Below, piece after piece: positions 6,667-15,807 of a DNA stretch of 33,582 nt (positions are counted from its first letter, which is position 1; each line of letters starts with the position of its first letter). The DNA is from Candidatus Gastranaerophilales bacterium (GTDB taxonomy: Bacteria; Cyanobacteriota; Vampirovibrionia; Gastranaerophilales; Gastranaerophilaceae), in assembly GCA_023662705.1 (NCBI GenBank), contig JAMPIM010000002.1, positions 1 through 33,582 on the forward strand, read 5' to 3'. A program made the translations under genes and the position numbers. The notes below the pieces were generated by a model. The model saw nothing but the letters and a program-made list of their open reading frames with translations. It searched no databases and was not told the DNA's origin.

Positions 6667-8332
6667 ATTTATTATCATTTATTTGACCAATTATTGGTGA
6701 GTATTGGAATTCATAAATATAGTTGAGTTCGATATTCATATCTAAGCGTTTATTGTACATTGATTTGTATTCTTTTTCAGCTTTTAACAGTTCTGTTTTT
6801 AAAGAATTGTTATTGGGGTTATTAATACTTTCTGTATATAATCGGTAATAATTCCTTCCTGTTTCATTGTATTTTATTTCAAATTCAAGATTTGCTATTC
6901 TTCTTCTTGTTTCAGGTGTTTGTTTTCCTGCTTCAAGTTGTGCTTTTTCAAATCGTGCCGCTCTGTTTCTGGCTTCGATTTCTTCTGATGATAAGTGATA
7001 TTGTTCAAATGATTTGGAATCTTTAAAATACTGATTTCTAACATTTCCTTCGCGTGATTCAATATCTCCTTTTATGGATTTGACGGCTTCTGCTTTTTCT
7101 GCTTGATTTAATTCCGGTAAATTAAGTCTGCTTAAATCTCCTTTTTTCGTTCTTGAAAACTCATAGTATCTTGTTAAGTGTGAGTAAACATAGTCATTTA
7201 AAATATTTTTAGCCCCATCTGCTCCGTATTGTTCAACAAAGTCAGGATTGTTGTCTATTATTTCATTTATTCTTGTTATTAATTTTTGACCTTTGTTCAG
7301 TTCACATCTGCATATTCTATTTGCAATAAATTCGTTAAAATAAGTATATGCATTCTCGCCAAGTACGTCTTCTTCAATAAATTTTGCAAATTCAGCTTTC
7401 ATTTTCGCGGACATTTTAGGAGGTTCCATCATTGAAGTATTACCTGCTAAATCAGACAAAATTATTTTTTCGGATTCACCATTTATAATTTTATCTAAAA
7501 GAATTTCTTTAACAGCTTGCTTTGCTTCAGTTTCGCTCAGACGGCTTCTTAATATTGCGAGTCTTGCATGTTCTGCTTCATGTGCAATAACTTCTTCGAT
7601 TGATTTGTAGGTTCCGTCCAAGTACGTTTTTGTATTAAATCTTATGGTATTACGATCTGCGATGTAGCATCCGCCTGTGCTTTCATTGCCCTCAATAATT
7701 TCGATTTTTGGTCGTGCACTTTCAGGTATATTCATCTCATCAAAAACTTTAACAGCAGTTTCTTCGACTTGAATCTTTAATTCTTCGGGGGTTAAATTTT
7801 TTCTTGCAGCTAGTGCATCTTTTGTTCTCATCTTCATTTTTGATGCACCTGCTAAGAATAGGGCTCCTGTTCCTATTTCTTCACCTGCTTTGCGTATGTC
7901 TGAATTTGTGCTTTCTTGATTAATCAGAGTGCCGATGCCTTTACCAATTTCTAATCCGCCATAGCCAAAAAATCCGCATCTGATTATATTTTGTGCAATT
8001 ATTCCGCCTTTCTTTCCTCCAAGCCTGATTGCACCTTTGTTAATACCTTTTAGAGCTAATATTGTTGCACCCATAGTTAATAATCCTTCTGTGCTGAAAA
8101 TGAAATCAGCAACATCTCCCAGCCCTTTTATAAAAGACCAAAGTTTGGATTTATTGTTTTCATCAATTTTATGTGTAATCTGCTTTACGGGCATTTTTAG
8201 AATATCAAAAGTGTATTTATCAATGCAGTTTAAAGTTTCTGAGAAAATTGATACGCTTTTTTCTTCGTTTTTAACTTGTTCTGTATTATTTGAAATATGT
8301 TTCTCCGATATATTTGATATTGAAACGCCCAT
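6665..8332 (-). CDS. Unassigned protein with HEAEH zinc-peptidase motif
   Basis: I do not recognise this 555-residue protein as a whole. Residues 1-60 are polar. Residues 73-165 contain glycine-rich hydrophobic stretches that could sit in a membrane. Residues 180-340 resemble a zinc metallopeptidase domain: HEAEH at 251-255 in EEVIAHEAEHARLAIL fits HExxH, and Glu334 in YFNEFIANRI is a plausible third ligand, as in gluzincins. The last 170 residues are charged and probably helical or coiled. There is no typical signal peptide. The ATG has a good AGGAG site. The gene stands alone, convergent to rplL and divergent from a small gene. Peptidase activity is an inference from the motif; neither substrate nor location is known. 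Confidence 0.75.
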   Translation of the reverse strand: MGVSISNISEKHISNNTEQVKNEEKSVSIFSETLNCIDKYTFDILKMPVKQITHKIDENNKSKLWSFIKGLGDVADFIFSTEGLLTMGATILALKGINKGAIRLGGKKGGIIAQNIIRCGFFGYGGLEIGKGIGTLINQESTNSDIRKAGEEIGTGALFLAGASKMKMRTKDALAARKNLTPEELKIQVEETAVKVFDEMNIPESARPKIEIIEGNESTGGCYIADRNTIRFNTKTYLDGTYKSIEEVIAHEAEHARLAILRSRLSETEAKQAVKEILLDKIINGESEKIILSDLAGNTSMMEPPKMSAKMKAEFAKFIEEDVLGENAYTYFNEFIANRICRCELNKGQKLITRINEIIDNNPDFVEQYGADGAKNILNDYVYSHLTRYYEFSRTKKGDLSRLNLPELNQAEKAEAVKSIKGDIESREGNVRNQYFKDSKSFEQYHLSSEEIEARNRAARFEKAQLEAGKQTPETRRRIANLEFEIKYNETGRNYYRLYTESINNPNNNSLKTELLKAEKEYKSMYNKRLDMNIELNYIYEFQYSPIIGQINDNK

Positions 8333-8453
8333 TATTACTCCTAATATTCCCTTAATAATATAAAGTCGCTCTTTTAATAATAATTGTCTTTATTGTTAAG
8401 AAGTGTTAAAGTTGGCTTTAAATTAATATTCAAAGGATATATAATATAAATAT

Positions 8454-8672
8454 ATGTATATCGTCAAGAATTTGAAGGACTATGATTTGTCCCTCAAACA
8501 GCGAATTTTCGCGGGTTATATTAAGGATAATGTGGATTCGTTTGCTTGCTTTGAAAAAGTGACAAACCGTTCTGCTATGCGAAAATATTTTGCACCTGAT
8601 AATGATTTCGAAATTTACACTACGGCAATAGCAGATCCTGCATTGCTTGCTAAAAGGGCAATAGCCGGTTAG
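8454..8672 (+). CDS. Unknown small protein (72 aa)
   Basis: A short open frame encodes 72 residues of mixed composition (KDYDLSLKQRIFAGYIKDN, then YFAPDNDFEIYTTAIADPAL) without a signal peptide or membrane segment. No ribosome-binding site is near the ATG; instead TATAAT lies at 8440-8445, eight bases upstream, so the mRNA could start at or next to the start codon. It sits between a divergent unknown gene and the efflux operon, but the efflux genes have their own promoter after it. Protein-like composition and a clean frame between regulatory elements support a real gene. I cannot name a family. Confidence 0.6.
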   Translation: MYIVKNLKDYDLSLKQRIFAGYIKDNVDSFACFEKVTNRSAMRKYFAPDNDFEIYTTAIADPALLAKRAIAG

Positions 8673-8673
8673 G

Positions 8674-8690
8674 TAATTCGATTCGAATTA
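8674..8690. promoter_or_regulatory. Perfect palindrome, candidate operator of the efflux operon
   Basis: TAATTCGATTCGAATTA is a perfect inverted repeat with 8-bp arms (TAATTCGA and TCGAATTA) around one central base. It ends 11 bp upstream of the -35 element of the efflux promoter. It has no loop or T-run suited to a terminator, so a site for a dimeric regulator (TetR, MarR or similar) is the likely reading. No regulator gene is adjacent. Confidence 0.6.
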
Positions 8691-8701
8691 TGATTTTACG
8701 C

Positions 8702-8730
8702 TTGACTGGGAACTTTTTTTCAGTTATTAT
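8702..8730 (+). promoter_or_regulatory. Promoter of the RND efflux operon
   Basis: TTGACT (8702-8707) and TATTAT (8725-8730) are separated by exactly 17 bp. The transcript would start near 8737, leaving about 65 nt before the membrane-fusion protein gene and its GGAGAGGG ribosome-binding site. Confidence 0.75.
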
Positions 8731-8802
8731 TCAATACTGAACAAGGGGTAAATGTAGCGTTCATAACTACATGCCTCAAGCATAATTAATATTGGAGAGG
8801 GA

Positions 8803-9987
8803 ATGAGAAAAAATATAATTATTATCGTTGCTGTATTATTGGCGCTTGTTTTAGGGCGTTTATTAATATCTCATATGGATAAAATTAAGAGTGCACAAGC
8901 TCGTGCGGGTATGATGACTCCATCTGTAACTATAGCGGAAGTAGGAACTCAAAATGTCACAAGACAGTTTGGTGCTAATGCCCGTGTAATGGCTAAATAC
9001 AGAGTTGATGTGTTAGCTCGTATCAGCGGATATTTAACTAAGAGTTACTTTAAAGAAGGCGACTATGTTAAGGCGGGACAAGTTTTATTTGAAATAGAAC
9101 CTGAACAATATCAGTTTGCAGCTACTCAGGCTAAAGCTAATATGGATAATGCTCGTTCAATGTCTGATTATTATCAAAAACAGCTTGTCAGATATGAAGA
9201 GCTTGTTAAGCAGGATTATGTTGCCCGTTCCGAATATGATAATGCTCTGGCACAATATGATGCTTATTCGGCGCAGATGGACAGTGCGGAAAGTGCGTAT
9301 AGAGATGCACAAAGAAATTTAGGTTATACAAAAGTTAAGTCTCCTGTTGACGGCAGAGTCGGTTTAATTTCCGTAACGGTAGGTAACTTTGTAAACTCTA
9401 CAATCGGAGCTCTGACAACTATTAACAGTGCTGACCCTATGTATGTAGTATTTAATATCAATTCTAAAGATTATGCCGAACTTGTAAGAATTGACGGTGC
9501 TAATGTTGAACGTGATGTAGACTTTTTCTTTAGTACGGGGCAAAAATATGAACACAAAGGTGTGCAGGATTTCCATGATAACAAAGTCGATGAATCAACA
9601 GGTACAATTACTTTAAGGGCTACATTCCCAAATCCTGATGATAAACTTCTTCAAGGGGAGTTTGGTCGCGTAATTATTTATTCTAAATCAAAAGATGATT
9701 TGCCGGTTGTTCCTCAAAGTGCAACTTTAGAGAACCAGGAAGGTTTATATGTATATGTTCTTGATGAGCAAAATTTACCTAAAATGGTTTACATTAAAAC
9801 AATGGGACAAACCGAAGATAATATGTGGATAGTTTCAGAGGGGGTAAATGCCGGTGATAGAATTCTTACCAACGGTATGCAAAAAGTTATTCCTGGTAAG
9901 CCGGTAAGAATTGTTGACACTATGCCTCAGGAAAAAACACCGCAAAAGAAACAGAATGTATTTGAAAAGTTATTGGGTAGAAAATAA
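8803..9987 (+). CDS. RND efflux periplasmic adaptor (membrane-fusion protein)
   Basis: This 394-residue AcrA/MexA-type adaptor links the inner-membrane pump to the outer-membrane channel. It is anchored by an N-terminal helix (about 4-22) and has no lipobox cysteine. The first lipoyl half-motif is around 69-103 (ARISGYL, then KEGDYVKAGQVLFEIEP). A long alpha-hairpin follows (about 105-170) with YEELVKQDYVARSEYDNA. The second half-motif is KVKSPVDGRVG. Beta-barrel and membrane-proximal domains complete it. Its stop codon overlaps the start of the pump gene (TAATG), so the two are translationally coupled. Family assignment is secure; the exported compounds cannot be inferred. Confidence 0.95.
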   Translation: MRKNIIIIVAVLLALVLGRLLISHMDKIKSAQARAGMMTPSVTIAEVGTQNVTRQFGANARVMAKYRVDVLARISGYLTKSYFKEGDYVKAGQVLFEIEPEQYQFAATQAKANMDNARSMSDYYQKQLVRYEELVKQDYVARSEYDNALAQYDAYSAQMDSAESAYRDAQRNLGYTKVKSPVDGRVGLISVTVGNFVNSTIGALTTINSADPMYVVFNINSKDYAELVRIDGANVERDVDFFFSTGQKYEHKGVQDFHDNKVDESTGTITLRATFPNPDDKLLQGEFGRVIIYSKSKDDLPVVPQSATLENQEGLYVYVLDEQNLPKMVYIKTMGQTEDNMWIVSEGVNAGDRILTNGMQKVIPGKPVRIVDTMPQEKTPQKKQNVFEKLLGRK

Positions 9988-12900
9988 TGGCAGGTAATTT
10001 ATTTATAAAACGACCAAAGTTTGCGATAGTAATTTCTATTGCGATTATATTAGCAGGATTAATTTCTTTAACGACATTACCGTTAGAGGAATATCCTTCT
10101 ATTACACCTCCGCAGGTTATTGTTAACGCTACTTATGCAGGTGCAAGCTCTGATGTAATTACGTCAACCATTGCGGCTCCTGTTGAGCTTCAATTAAACG
10201 GTATTGAAGACATGCTTTATATGCAGTCCGAATCAAGAAACGGCTCATATTCTTTAACCTTGTATTTTGATGTAGGTGCTGACCCTGATATGGCGCTTGT
10301 AAACGTCCAAAACCAGCTTCAACTGGTTCAACCGAGACTTCCGGAAGAGGTTAAACGATTTGGTTTGACGGTTAAGAAAGCTACAGGCGGTTCCGGTTGT
10401 TTATATTTGGCTTTGACTTCGCCTAATAAAACGTATAACTCTTTATTCCTGGCTAACTACGCTACTTTATATATTAAGGATGAATTAGCCAGAACAAAAG
10501 GCTGCGGTCAGGTTCAGGTATTCGGGGCGGGTGATTATTCAATGAGAATATGGCTGAAACCTGATAAAATGGCAAGCTTGGGAGTTTCTGCTTCTGAGAT
10601 TAATGCAGCTATTACTTCTCAAAATATTCAGGCACCTGCGGGTAATATCGGGGTTGAACCTTTTGAAAACCCTCAGATGATGAAATTTACATTGAGAACA
10701 AAAGGGCGTTTGAAAACAGTAGAAGAATTTGAAAATATTATTGTAAAATCAAATGTCGGTGGTTCAAACGTAAAAATCAAAGATGTAGCGCGTGTTGAAT
10801 TAGGAGCAGAGAACTATTCTTCAGCTGTATCAATAGGTAAAGCGGATGCTGCAATTATTGCGATTTCTCAGCTGCCTGATGCAAATACAATTGATTTGGT
10901 TAACAGAATTGAAAAGAAAATGGAAGTTTTGAGTAAAAAATTTCCTAACGACATAAAATATGATGTTCAGTATGATACAACCGAATTCGTAAGAGAATCT
11001 ATCAAAGAGGTTATCAGTGCGATTTTGCTTGCTATTGCTCTGGTTAGTGCTGTAACTTATTTGTTCTTGGGTACAGCTCGTGCGGCATTCATTCCTTTCT
11101 GTGCAATTCCTGTTTCACTGATTGGTGTGTTTATATTTATGGCATTGATGGGATTTTCCATTAACCTTTTGATTTTGTTTGGTTTGGTGCTTGCTGTTGG
11201 TCTGGTAGTAGACGATGCTATTGTTGTATTGGAAAATACACAAAGACATATTCAGGAAGGCAAATCACCTAAGGATGCAACCGAAATTACTATGGAAGAA
11301 GTTTTCGGTGCTGTTGTTGCGACTTCTCTTGTATTGATGGCAGTATTTGTTCCGGTATCGTTTATGTCAGGTATCACAGGTCAAATGTACAGACAGTTTG
11401 CGGTTTGTATTGCGACATCCATCGGTTTATCAACTCTTGTTGCATTAACTCTTTCACCGGCATTGTGTGCAATGATACTTAAATCAGGGGAAGAAAAAGC
11501 CGATTTTGAATTTATTCAAAAATTTGAAAATTGGTTTAATGGCGTAAGAGATAAATATTTAGGTGTAGTTGAATATTTTGTAAGGTCTCCTAAAAAAACT
11601 TTGGCGACGTTGATTGGTATTGTCGGATTAATTTTAGCAATGTTCATAATTACTCCAACAGGTTTTCTTCCTGATGAGGACCGTGGCGCATTGTTTGTTA
11701 TGGTTCAGCTTCAAGACGGTGCAACTCTTACGAGAACGGCAAATACTGTTCAAAGAATTGCGGATCAGCTTGTAGAGATACCTGGTGTATATTCTGTAAT
11801 GCAGATTAATGGTTTTAAGGGCGAAAATACAGCTTTCCTTATTTTGAAGCTTGAAGAATGGTCAAAGAGAAAATCATCTAAACTTTCAATTGGAAGTATT
11901 ACAAAACAAGCACAGGCTATAACAGCCAGGTATCCTGAAGCAACTTCGTTTGTTACACAGCCTCCTGCAATTTCCGGTATGGGTATGTATGGCGGTTTTG
12001 AATACCAGTTGCTTGATAAAGGTGACAGATCTTCCGATGAATTATTTGCACAAGCTCAATCCTTGATTAGAGCAGCTAACGGTGACCCTGCTTTCTCAAG
12101 TATCTATACTTCATTTACATCTTCTCTACCTCAGGTAGTTGTAAATATTGAGGAAGACAAAGCGATGGCTCAGGGTGTTTCAATATCTGAAATATATACA
12201 ACTCTGGCCGCTCAGTTTGGTTCAACTTATGTAAACGATTTTAATAAATATGGCAGAATTTATCGTGTTTACATGCAGGCAGATGCGCCATATCGTGAAA
12301 CTTTGAGCGATATGAGCAAGATATATGTAAAAAATAATCAGGGAAGAATGGTTCCGTTATCGGCTGTAATTTCTACTAAGGATATAGTAGGACCTTATTC
12401 ATTAACAAGATTTAATATGTATCCTGCTATTACCGTTAACGGCAACCCTGCAAGCGGAGTAAGCTCAGGCTCTGCTATGGCTGAAATGGCAAAAATTTCA
12501 GATGAAACTCTACCTAAGGATATGGACTATGCTTGGTCAGGAACATCTTTGCAGGAACAGCAGTCTTCCGGTCAAATCGGGCCTATTTTGGCAATGGCTT
12601 TGATATTTGTTTACTTATTCCTTGTAGCACTTTATGAAAGTTGGACTTTGCCGATTGCAGTACTTTTAATTTCTCCTGTTGCACTATTGGGTGCATTATT
12701 CTTCCAATATGTATGGGGATTATCATTAGATGTATATGCTCAGGTTGGTTTGGTTATGTTAATCGGTTTGAGTACTAAGCAGGCGATTTTGATTGTAGAA
12801 TTTGCAAAAGATGCGATGGATAAGGAAGGCATGCATTATGTTCAGGCTGCGATGCAGGCTGCCCTACTTCGTTTCAGAGCGGTTATGATGACCAATATTG

Positions 12901-13097
12901 CGTTTATCTTAGGCTTGTTACCGCTTGTATTTGCGAAAGGTGCAGGTGCGGGAAGCAGAAATTCAATTGGTGTTTCTGTATTCGGCGGTATGATGGCAGT
13001 TGCGTTCTTAGGCAGTATCCTTGTTCCGGCATTCTTTGTAATGATTAATGTAATGAAAGAAAAATCTTCAGAGTATATTCAGAGGTTTAAAAAATGA
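9987..13097 (+). CDS. RND multidrug efflux pump, AcrB/HAE1 type
   Basis: This 1036-residue inner-membrane pump has the full AcrB layout: a first helix, a large periplasmic loop, six helices, and the same again. The proton-relay residues are present: Asp409-Asp410 in GLVVDDAIVVLEN, and Lys931 in GLSTKQAILIVEFAKD, corresponding to Asp407/Asp408 and Lys940 of E. coli AcrB. The conserved GFLPDEDRG also appears at the start of the second half. Length and motifs indicate a complete, proton-driven HAE1-type (drug and amphiphile) pump rather than a metal (CusA) pump. It overlaps the adaptor by 1 nt and the outer-membrane factor by 4 nt. Confidence 0.97.
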   Translation: MAGNLFIKRPKFAIVISIAIILAGLISLTTLPLEEYPSITPPQVIVNATYAGASSDVITSTIAAPVELQLNGIEDMLYMQSESRNGSYSLTLYFDVGADPDMALVNVQNQLQLVQPRLPEEVKRFGLTVKKATGGSGCLYLALTSPNKTYNSLFLANYATLYIKDELARTKGCGQVQVFGAGDYSMRIWLKPDKMASLGVSASEINAAITSQNIQAPAGNIGVEPFENPQMMKFTLRTKGRLKTVEEFENIIVKSNVGGSNVKIKDVARVELGAENYSSAVSIGKADAAIIAISQLPDANTIDLVNRIEKKMEVLSKKFPNDIKYDVQYDTTEFVRESIKEVISAILLAIALVSAVTYLFLGTARAAFIPFCAIPVSLIGVFIFMALMGFSINLLILFGLVLAVGLVVDDAIVVLENTQRHIQEGKSPKDATEITMEEVFGAVVATSLVLMAVFVPVSFMSGITGQMYRQFAVCIATSIGLSTLVALTLSPALCAMILKSGEEKADFEFIQKFENWFNGVRDKYLGVVEYFVRSPKKTLATLIGIVGLILAMFIITPTGFLPDEDRGALFVMVQLQDGATLTRTANTVQRIADQLVEIPGVYSVMQINGFKGENTAFLILKLEEWSKRKSSKLSIGSITKQAQAITARYPEATSFVTQPPAISGMGMYGGFEYQLLDKGDRSSDELFAQAQSLIRAANGDPAFSSIYTSFTSSLPQVVVNIEEDKAMAQGVSISEIYTTLAAQFGSTYVNDFNKYGRIYRVYMQADAPYRETLSDMSKIYVKNNQGRMVPLSAVISTKDIVGPYSLTRFNMYPAITVNGNPASGVSSGSAMAEMAKISDETLPKDMDYAWSGTSLQEQQSSGQIGPILAMALIFVYLFLVALYESWTLPIAVLLISPVALLGALFFQYVWGLSLDVYAQVGLVMLIGLSTKQAILIVEFAKDAMDKEGMHYVQAAMQAALLRFRAVMMTNIAFILGLLPLVFAKGAGAGSRNSIGVSVFGGMMAVAFLGSILVPAFFVMINVMKEKSSEYIQRFKK

Positions 13098-14554
13098 AGA
13101 AATTTATAATATTTTTAATAATGATATCTTTATGCCAAACGTCGGCTATGGCTGCGTTTTGGAATAAAGATGCACAACTGGGGAATGAAATTAAAAAAGA
13201 AGAATACCCTGAAAGTTTAGATGTAGAGCCAAAGGGTGAACCTCAGGAGAACAAAACTCTTATTGTTGGCGGGATTGAAGAAATTGTAGATATTTCAATG
13301 GAAGAATGCCTGCGCTTGGCATTAGGTAATAACCCTCGTATTCAAGCTGCAATGCAGGATGTTTTCGCGGCAGATGCTCGAATTAAGCAGGCATGGTCAT
13401 CTTATTTCCCGCAATTCAGCTGGCAGACAGGGTATTCAAGAATTAAACAATTGCAGTTGTCTGATGCGTTGGGTGAAAACTTGATTTTTAACTACTTTAT
13501 CCTTGGACAGGTTTCTGCAAGCCAGATGTTGTATGATTTTGGAGTTACTCAAAATCAAGTAACAATTAGGAAATTAGATAAACAAGGGTATGAAACTTCT
13601 TTAACCGGAACGGTAAATGATGTTATTTGTGAAGTTAAAAAAGCTTATTATGCTTTCCAATATGCATTGGAATCTAAAAAAGTAGCAGAAGAGATGGTTG
13701 CACGCTATGAAGCTTTTTATAATCAAGCAAAAGCTTTTTATATGGCAGGAACTTCACCAAAAGTTGATGTAACTATTGCGGAAGTTAATTTGAGTAATGC
13801 AAAATTAATGCTTATTCAGGCAGAAAATGCTGTTGATATAGCAATGGCACGTTTGAATAACACAATGGGCCTGCCTTATACTAATAAGTATTCAATTTCG
13901 GATCATTTGAAATACGATACTTGTGATATCACACTGAGTGATGCGATAGATATTGCAAAAGAATCACGACCTGATTATCATTTAGCAGAATTAAGGGTTG
14001 AGGAAGCAAGACAAAATGTCAAACTTGTTAAAAAGTCTTATTTCCCTACTATTACAGTAGAAGGTCAATATCAGTTAGGTGGAAGAACCTTTGTTTCAAA
14101 TTATGGTTATAACTTTGGCGGGTATTTGAATTTCCCTACAATTAACGGAATGTTGATTCATAGTGAAATTAAAGAGGCAAAAGCTCTGTACTCAAAGGAA
14201 CAAGCAACTGCTATGAGTACAAAAAATGATATTTTTTATCAAATTCAAGAAGCTTATTATTCTATGATTGAGAAGAAAAATTCTATTCCTGTATCTTTCT
14301 TAGGTTTAAAACAGGCTAAAGAAAACTATGAACTTTCTTATGGCAGATACAAGGTTGGAGTTGGTAATCCTGTTGAATTGAAAGAAGCTCAAGTTCAATA
14401 TCAGGATGCAATGCTTCGTTATTATAATTCTTTATATCAATTCAATTCCGCTAAAGCTGATCTTGAAAAATATATCGGAAAAAATCTTGTCGATGGAGAA
14501 GTCGAATTAGATTTAGGCGGTAAAAAATCTAAGAAAAAGAAGAAAACCTCGTAG
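13094..14554 (+). CDS. TolC-like outer-membrane efflux factor
   Basis: The 486-residue protein starts with a signal peptide (KKFIIFLIMISLCQTSAMA) with probable cleavage after residue 20. A polar linker follows, then the duplicated helical and barrel repeats of the OEP family: MEECLRLALGNNPRIQAAMQD in the first half and SDAIDIAKESRPDYHLAELRVEEAR in the second. It forms the trimeric exit duct of the pump and is direct evidence for an outer membrane. The start codon overlaps the pump stop (ATGA). The last residues are a lysine cluster (KKSKKKKK), an unusual tail. No Rho-independent terminator follows. Confidence 0.93.
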   Translation: MKKFIIFLIMISLCQTSAMAAFWNKDAQLGNEIKKEEYPESLDVEPKGEPQENKTLIVGGIEEIVDISMEECLRLALGNNPRIQAAMQDVFAADARIKQAWSSYFPQFSWQTGYSRIKQLQLSDALGENLIFNYFILGQVSASQMLYDFGVTQNQVTIRKLDKQGYETSLTGTVNDVICEVKKAYYAFQYALESKKVAEEMVARYEAFYNQAKAFYMAGTSPKVDVTIAEVNLSNAKLMLIQAENAVDIAMARLNNTMGLPYTNKYSISDHLKYDTCDITLSDAIDIAKESRPDYHLAELRVEEARQNVKLVKKSYFPTITVEGQYQLGGRTFVSNYGYNFGGYLNFPTINGMLIHSEIKEAKALYSKEQATAMSTKNDIFYQIQEAYYSMIEKKNSIPVSFLGLKQAKENYELSYGRYKVGVGNPVELKEAQVQYQDAMLRYYNSLYQFNSAKADLEKYIGKNLVDGEVELDLGGKKSKKKKKTS

Positions 14555-14564
14555 ATTTAAAGTA

Positions 14565-14593
14565 TTGTAACATGTTATAAAATAGTATATAAT
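14565..14593 (+). promoter_or_regulatory. Promoter with central palindrome before a small gene
   Basis: TTGTAA (14565-14570) and TATAAT (14588-14593) are exactly 17 bp apart. The perfect palindrome TAACATGTTA (14568-14577) overlaps the -35 and the spacer, where a bound regulator would block RNA polymerase. This gives the next gene its own transcription start after the efflux operon. Confidence 0.7.
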
Positions 14594-14616
14594 TTGAACA
14601 AATAGGAGATAAGAGC

Positions 14617-14868
14617 ATGTTACCAATCATAACAGAAGAAATTTCATCAGAGATTTTTAGCGAAGTTTTTCAAGATGTTCAAGCTTGGAGAAAAAATATG
14701 GTTAATTACCTTAAGGAAGAAAATCCTGAGGTTAATACCGCTATTTTAGAAGTTGCTAAATATGATGAAGGTATTGATTTGAAAGCTGTTGCTCTCGGCG
14801 CATATCTTTCTTACAGATTAATTGAAGTTGCTGCTGAAAATGATGGCGGCTTAACTTTGGAAGAATAG
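14617..14868 (+). CDS. Unknown small acidic protein (83 aa)
   Basis: The gene has a good promoter and an AGGAGAT ribosome-binding site, so it is very likely expressed. The 83-residue product is acidic and mostly helical (SEIFSEVFQDVQAWRKNMVN, then YDEGIDLKAVALGAYLSYRL), without a signal peptide. No family is recognised. Its stop codon touches the stop codon of the convergent membrane protein gene, with no bases between. Confidence 0.75.
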   Translation: MLPIITEEISSEIFSEVFQDVQAWRKNMVNYLKEENPEVNTAILEVAKYDEGIDLKAVALGAYLSYRLIEVAAENDGGLTLEE

Positions 14869-15783
14869 TTATTTAGCAGCTCTGTCGGCAAGAAATGTTG
14901 ATATAAACGGAATCAGAATGTAATAAATCCCGCCGATTATCAATATCGGCTTTGCTATTTTTATACCTTCGATATATTTGTCCAAATTGGGGTCGTTTTT
15001 GTTTATCTGTTTAAATTTTTTGATAAATTTATCTGTAGGTTTGTCGGTGAGCTTGTCTGCAAAATAACTTGAAGCTATACTTAAGGCTGTTGATATTCCT
15101 GCGTTGTAACAAAGTGCGTCTTTTCTTTCTTCTTTAATTTTATTACTTTTTTTTGTTTGATAAATAAATGTTCCTGTTGTCAAAGTATCAGTTGCAGCTA
15201 TAATATGCATTGGAAAGTTTGTATCTTTATATTTTTTAGCAAATTCCTGATATTTTTTGTTGTTTAATGTTTTTGTTATGATATCTGACGATTTCCCTTT
15301 AAAACTCAAACCTTTATTTTCTTCAGGGAATATTTGATTCATAAAAACAGGGACACTTGCTGCTGTAAGAATTGCTTTAGGAATAGCAGCAGCCATACCT
15401 AAGCCGAGTTTGAACATTTGTGTTGCAAGAATATAAGCTTTGGACTGCTCTAATTTATCGGCTTCGTCTTTTAGGTTTTCTATGGATTCTTTTGTTAAAT
15501 TTTTATTGATATTTTTCATTTTTTTAGCTAAAGGTTTTGATAAGGCAAACATCATTGCGTAACCTACAAATGTTGAAGCTAATGATTTTGCAAAAGCTAA
15601 TTTTTTATTTTCTTTATCGGTTTTTGGTGTTGCTAATATTGCAGCAGGACGTGCAGTTAAGGATAAAGCTAATGTTGTTGTTGCAGCAAAAAGAGCTCCG
15701 TTATCGGCTGCAAACTCCAGTCCTTTTTTAAGAGCTTTGTTATTATAAATTCCTCCGAATGAGATATTAGAATTTACTTTCAT
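14869..15783 (-). CDS. Unassigned multi-pass membrane protein with ISFGG N-terminus
   Basis: The 304-residue protein begins MKVNSNISFGGIYNNKAL. Four or five hydrophobic segments follow (about 28-50, 66-86, 120-150, 225-245 and 275-298), separated by lysine-rich loops. A second short motif of similar kind, LSFKGK, occurs near residue 158. No enzymatic motif is visible. Proteins with such N-termini are, from memory, common in Gastranaerophilales but without assigned roles. There is no strong ribosome-binding site. It is divergent from the PnuC-like gene across 24 bp. Confidence 0.7.
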   Translation of the reverse strand: MKVNSNISFGGIYNNKALKKGLEFAADNGALFAATTTLALSLTARPAAILATPKTDKENKKLAFAKSLASTFVGYAMMFALSKPLAKKMKNINKNLTKESIENLKDEADKLEQSKAYILATQMFKLGLGMAAAIPKAILTAASVPVFMNQIFPEENKGLSFKGKSSDIITKTLNNKKYQEFAKKYKDTNFPMHIIAATDTLTTGTFIYQTKKSNKIKEERKDALCYNAGISTALSIASSYFADKLTDKPTDKFIKKFKQINKNDPNLDKYIEGIKIAKPILIIGGIYYILIPFISTFLADRAAK

Positions 15784-15807
15784 CTTTGTTTATTAGATAA
15801 CATAAAT

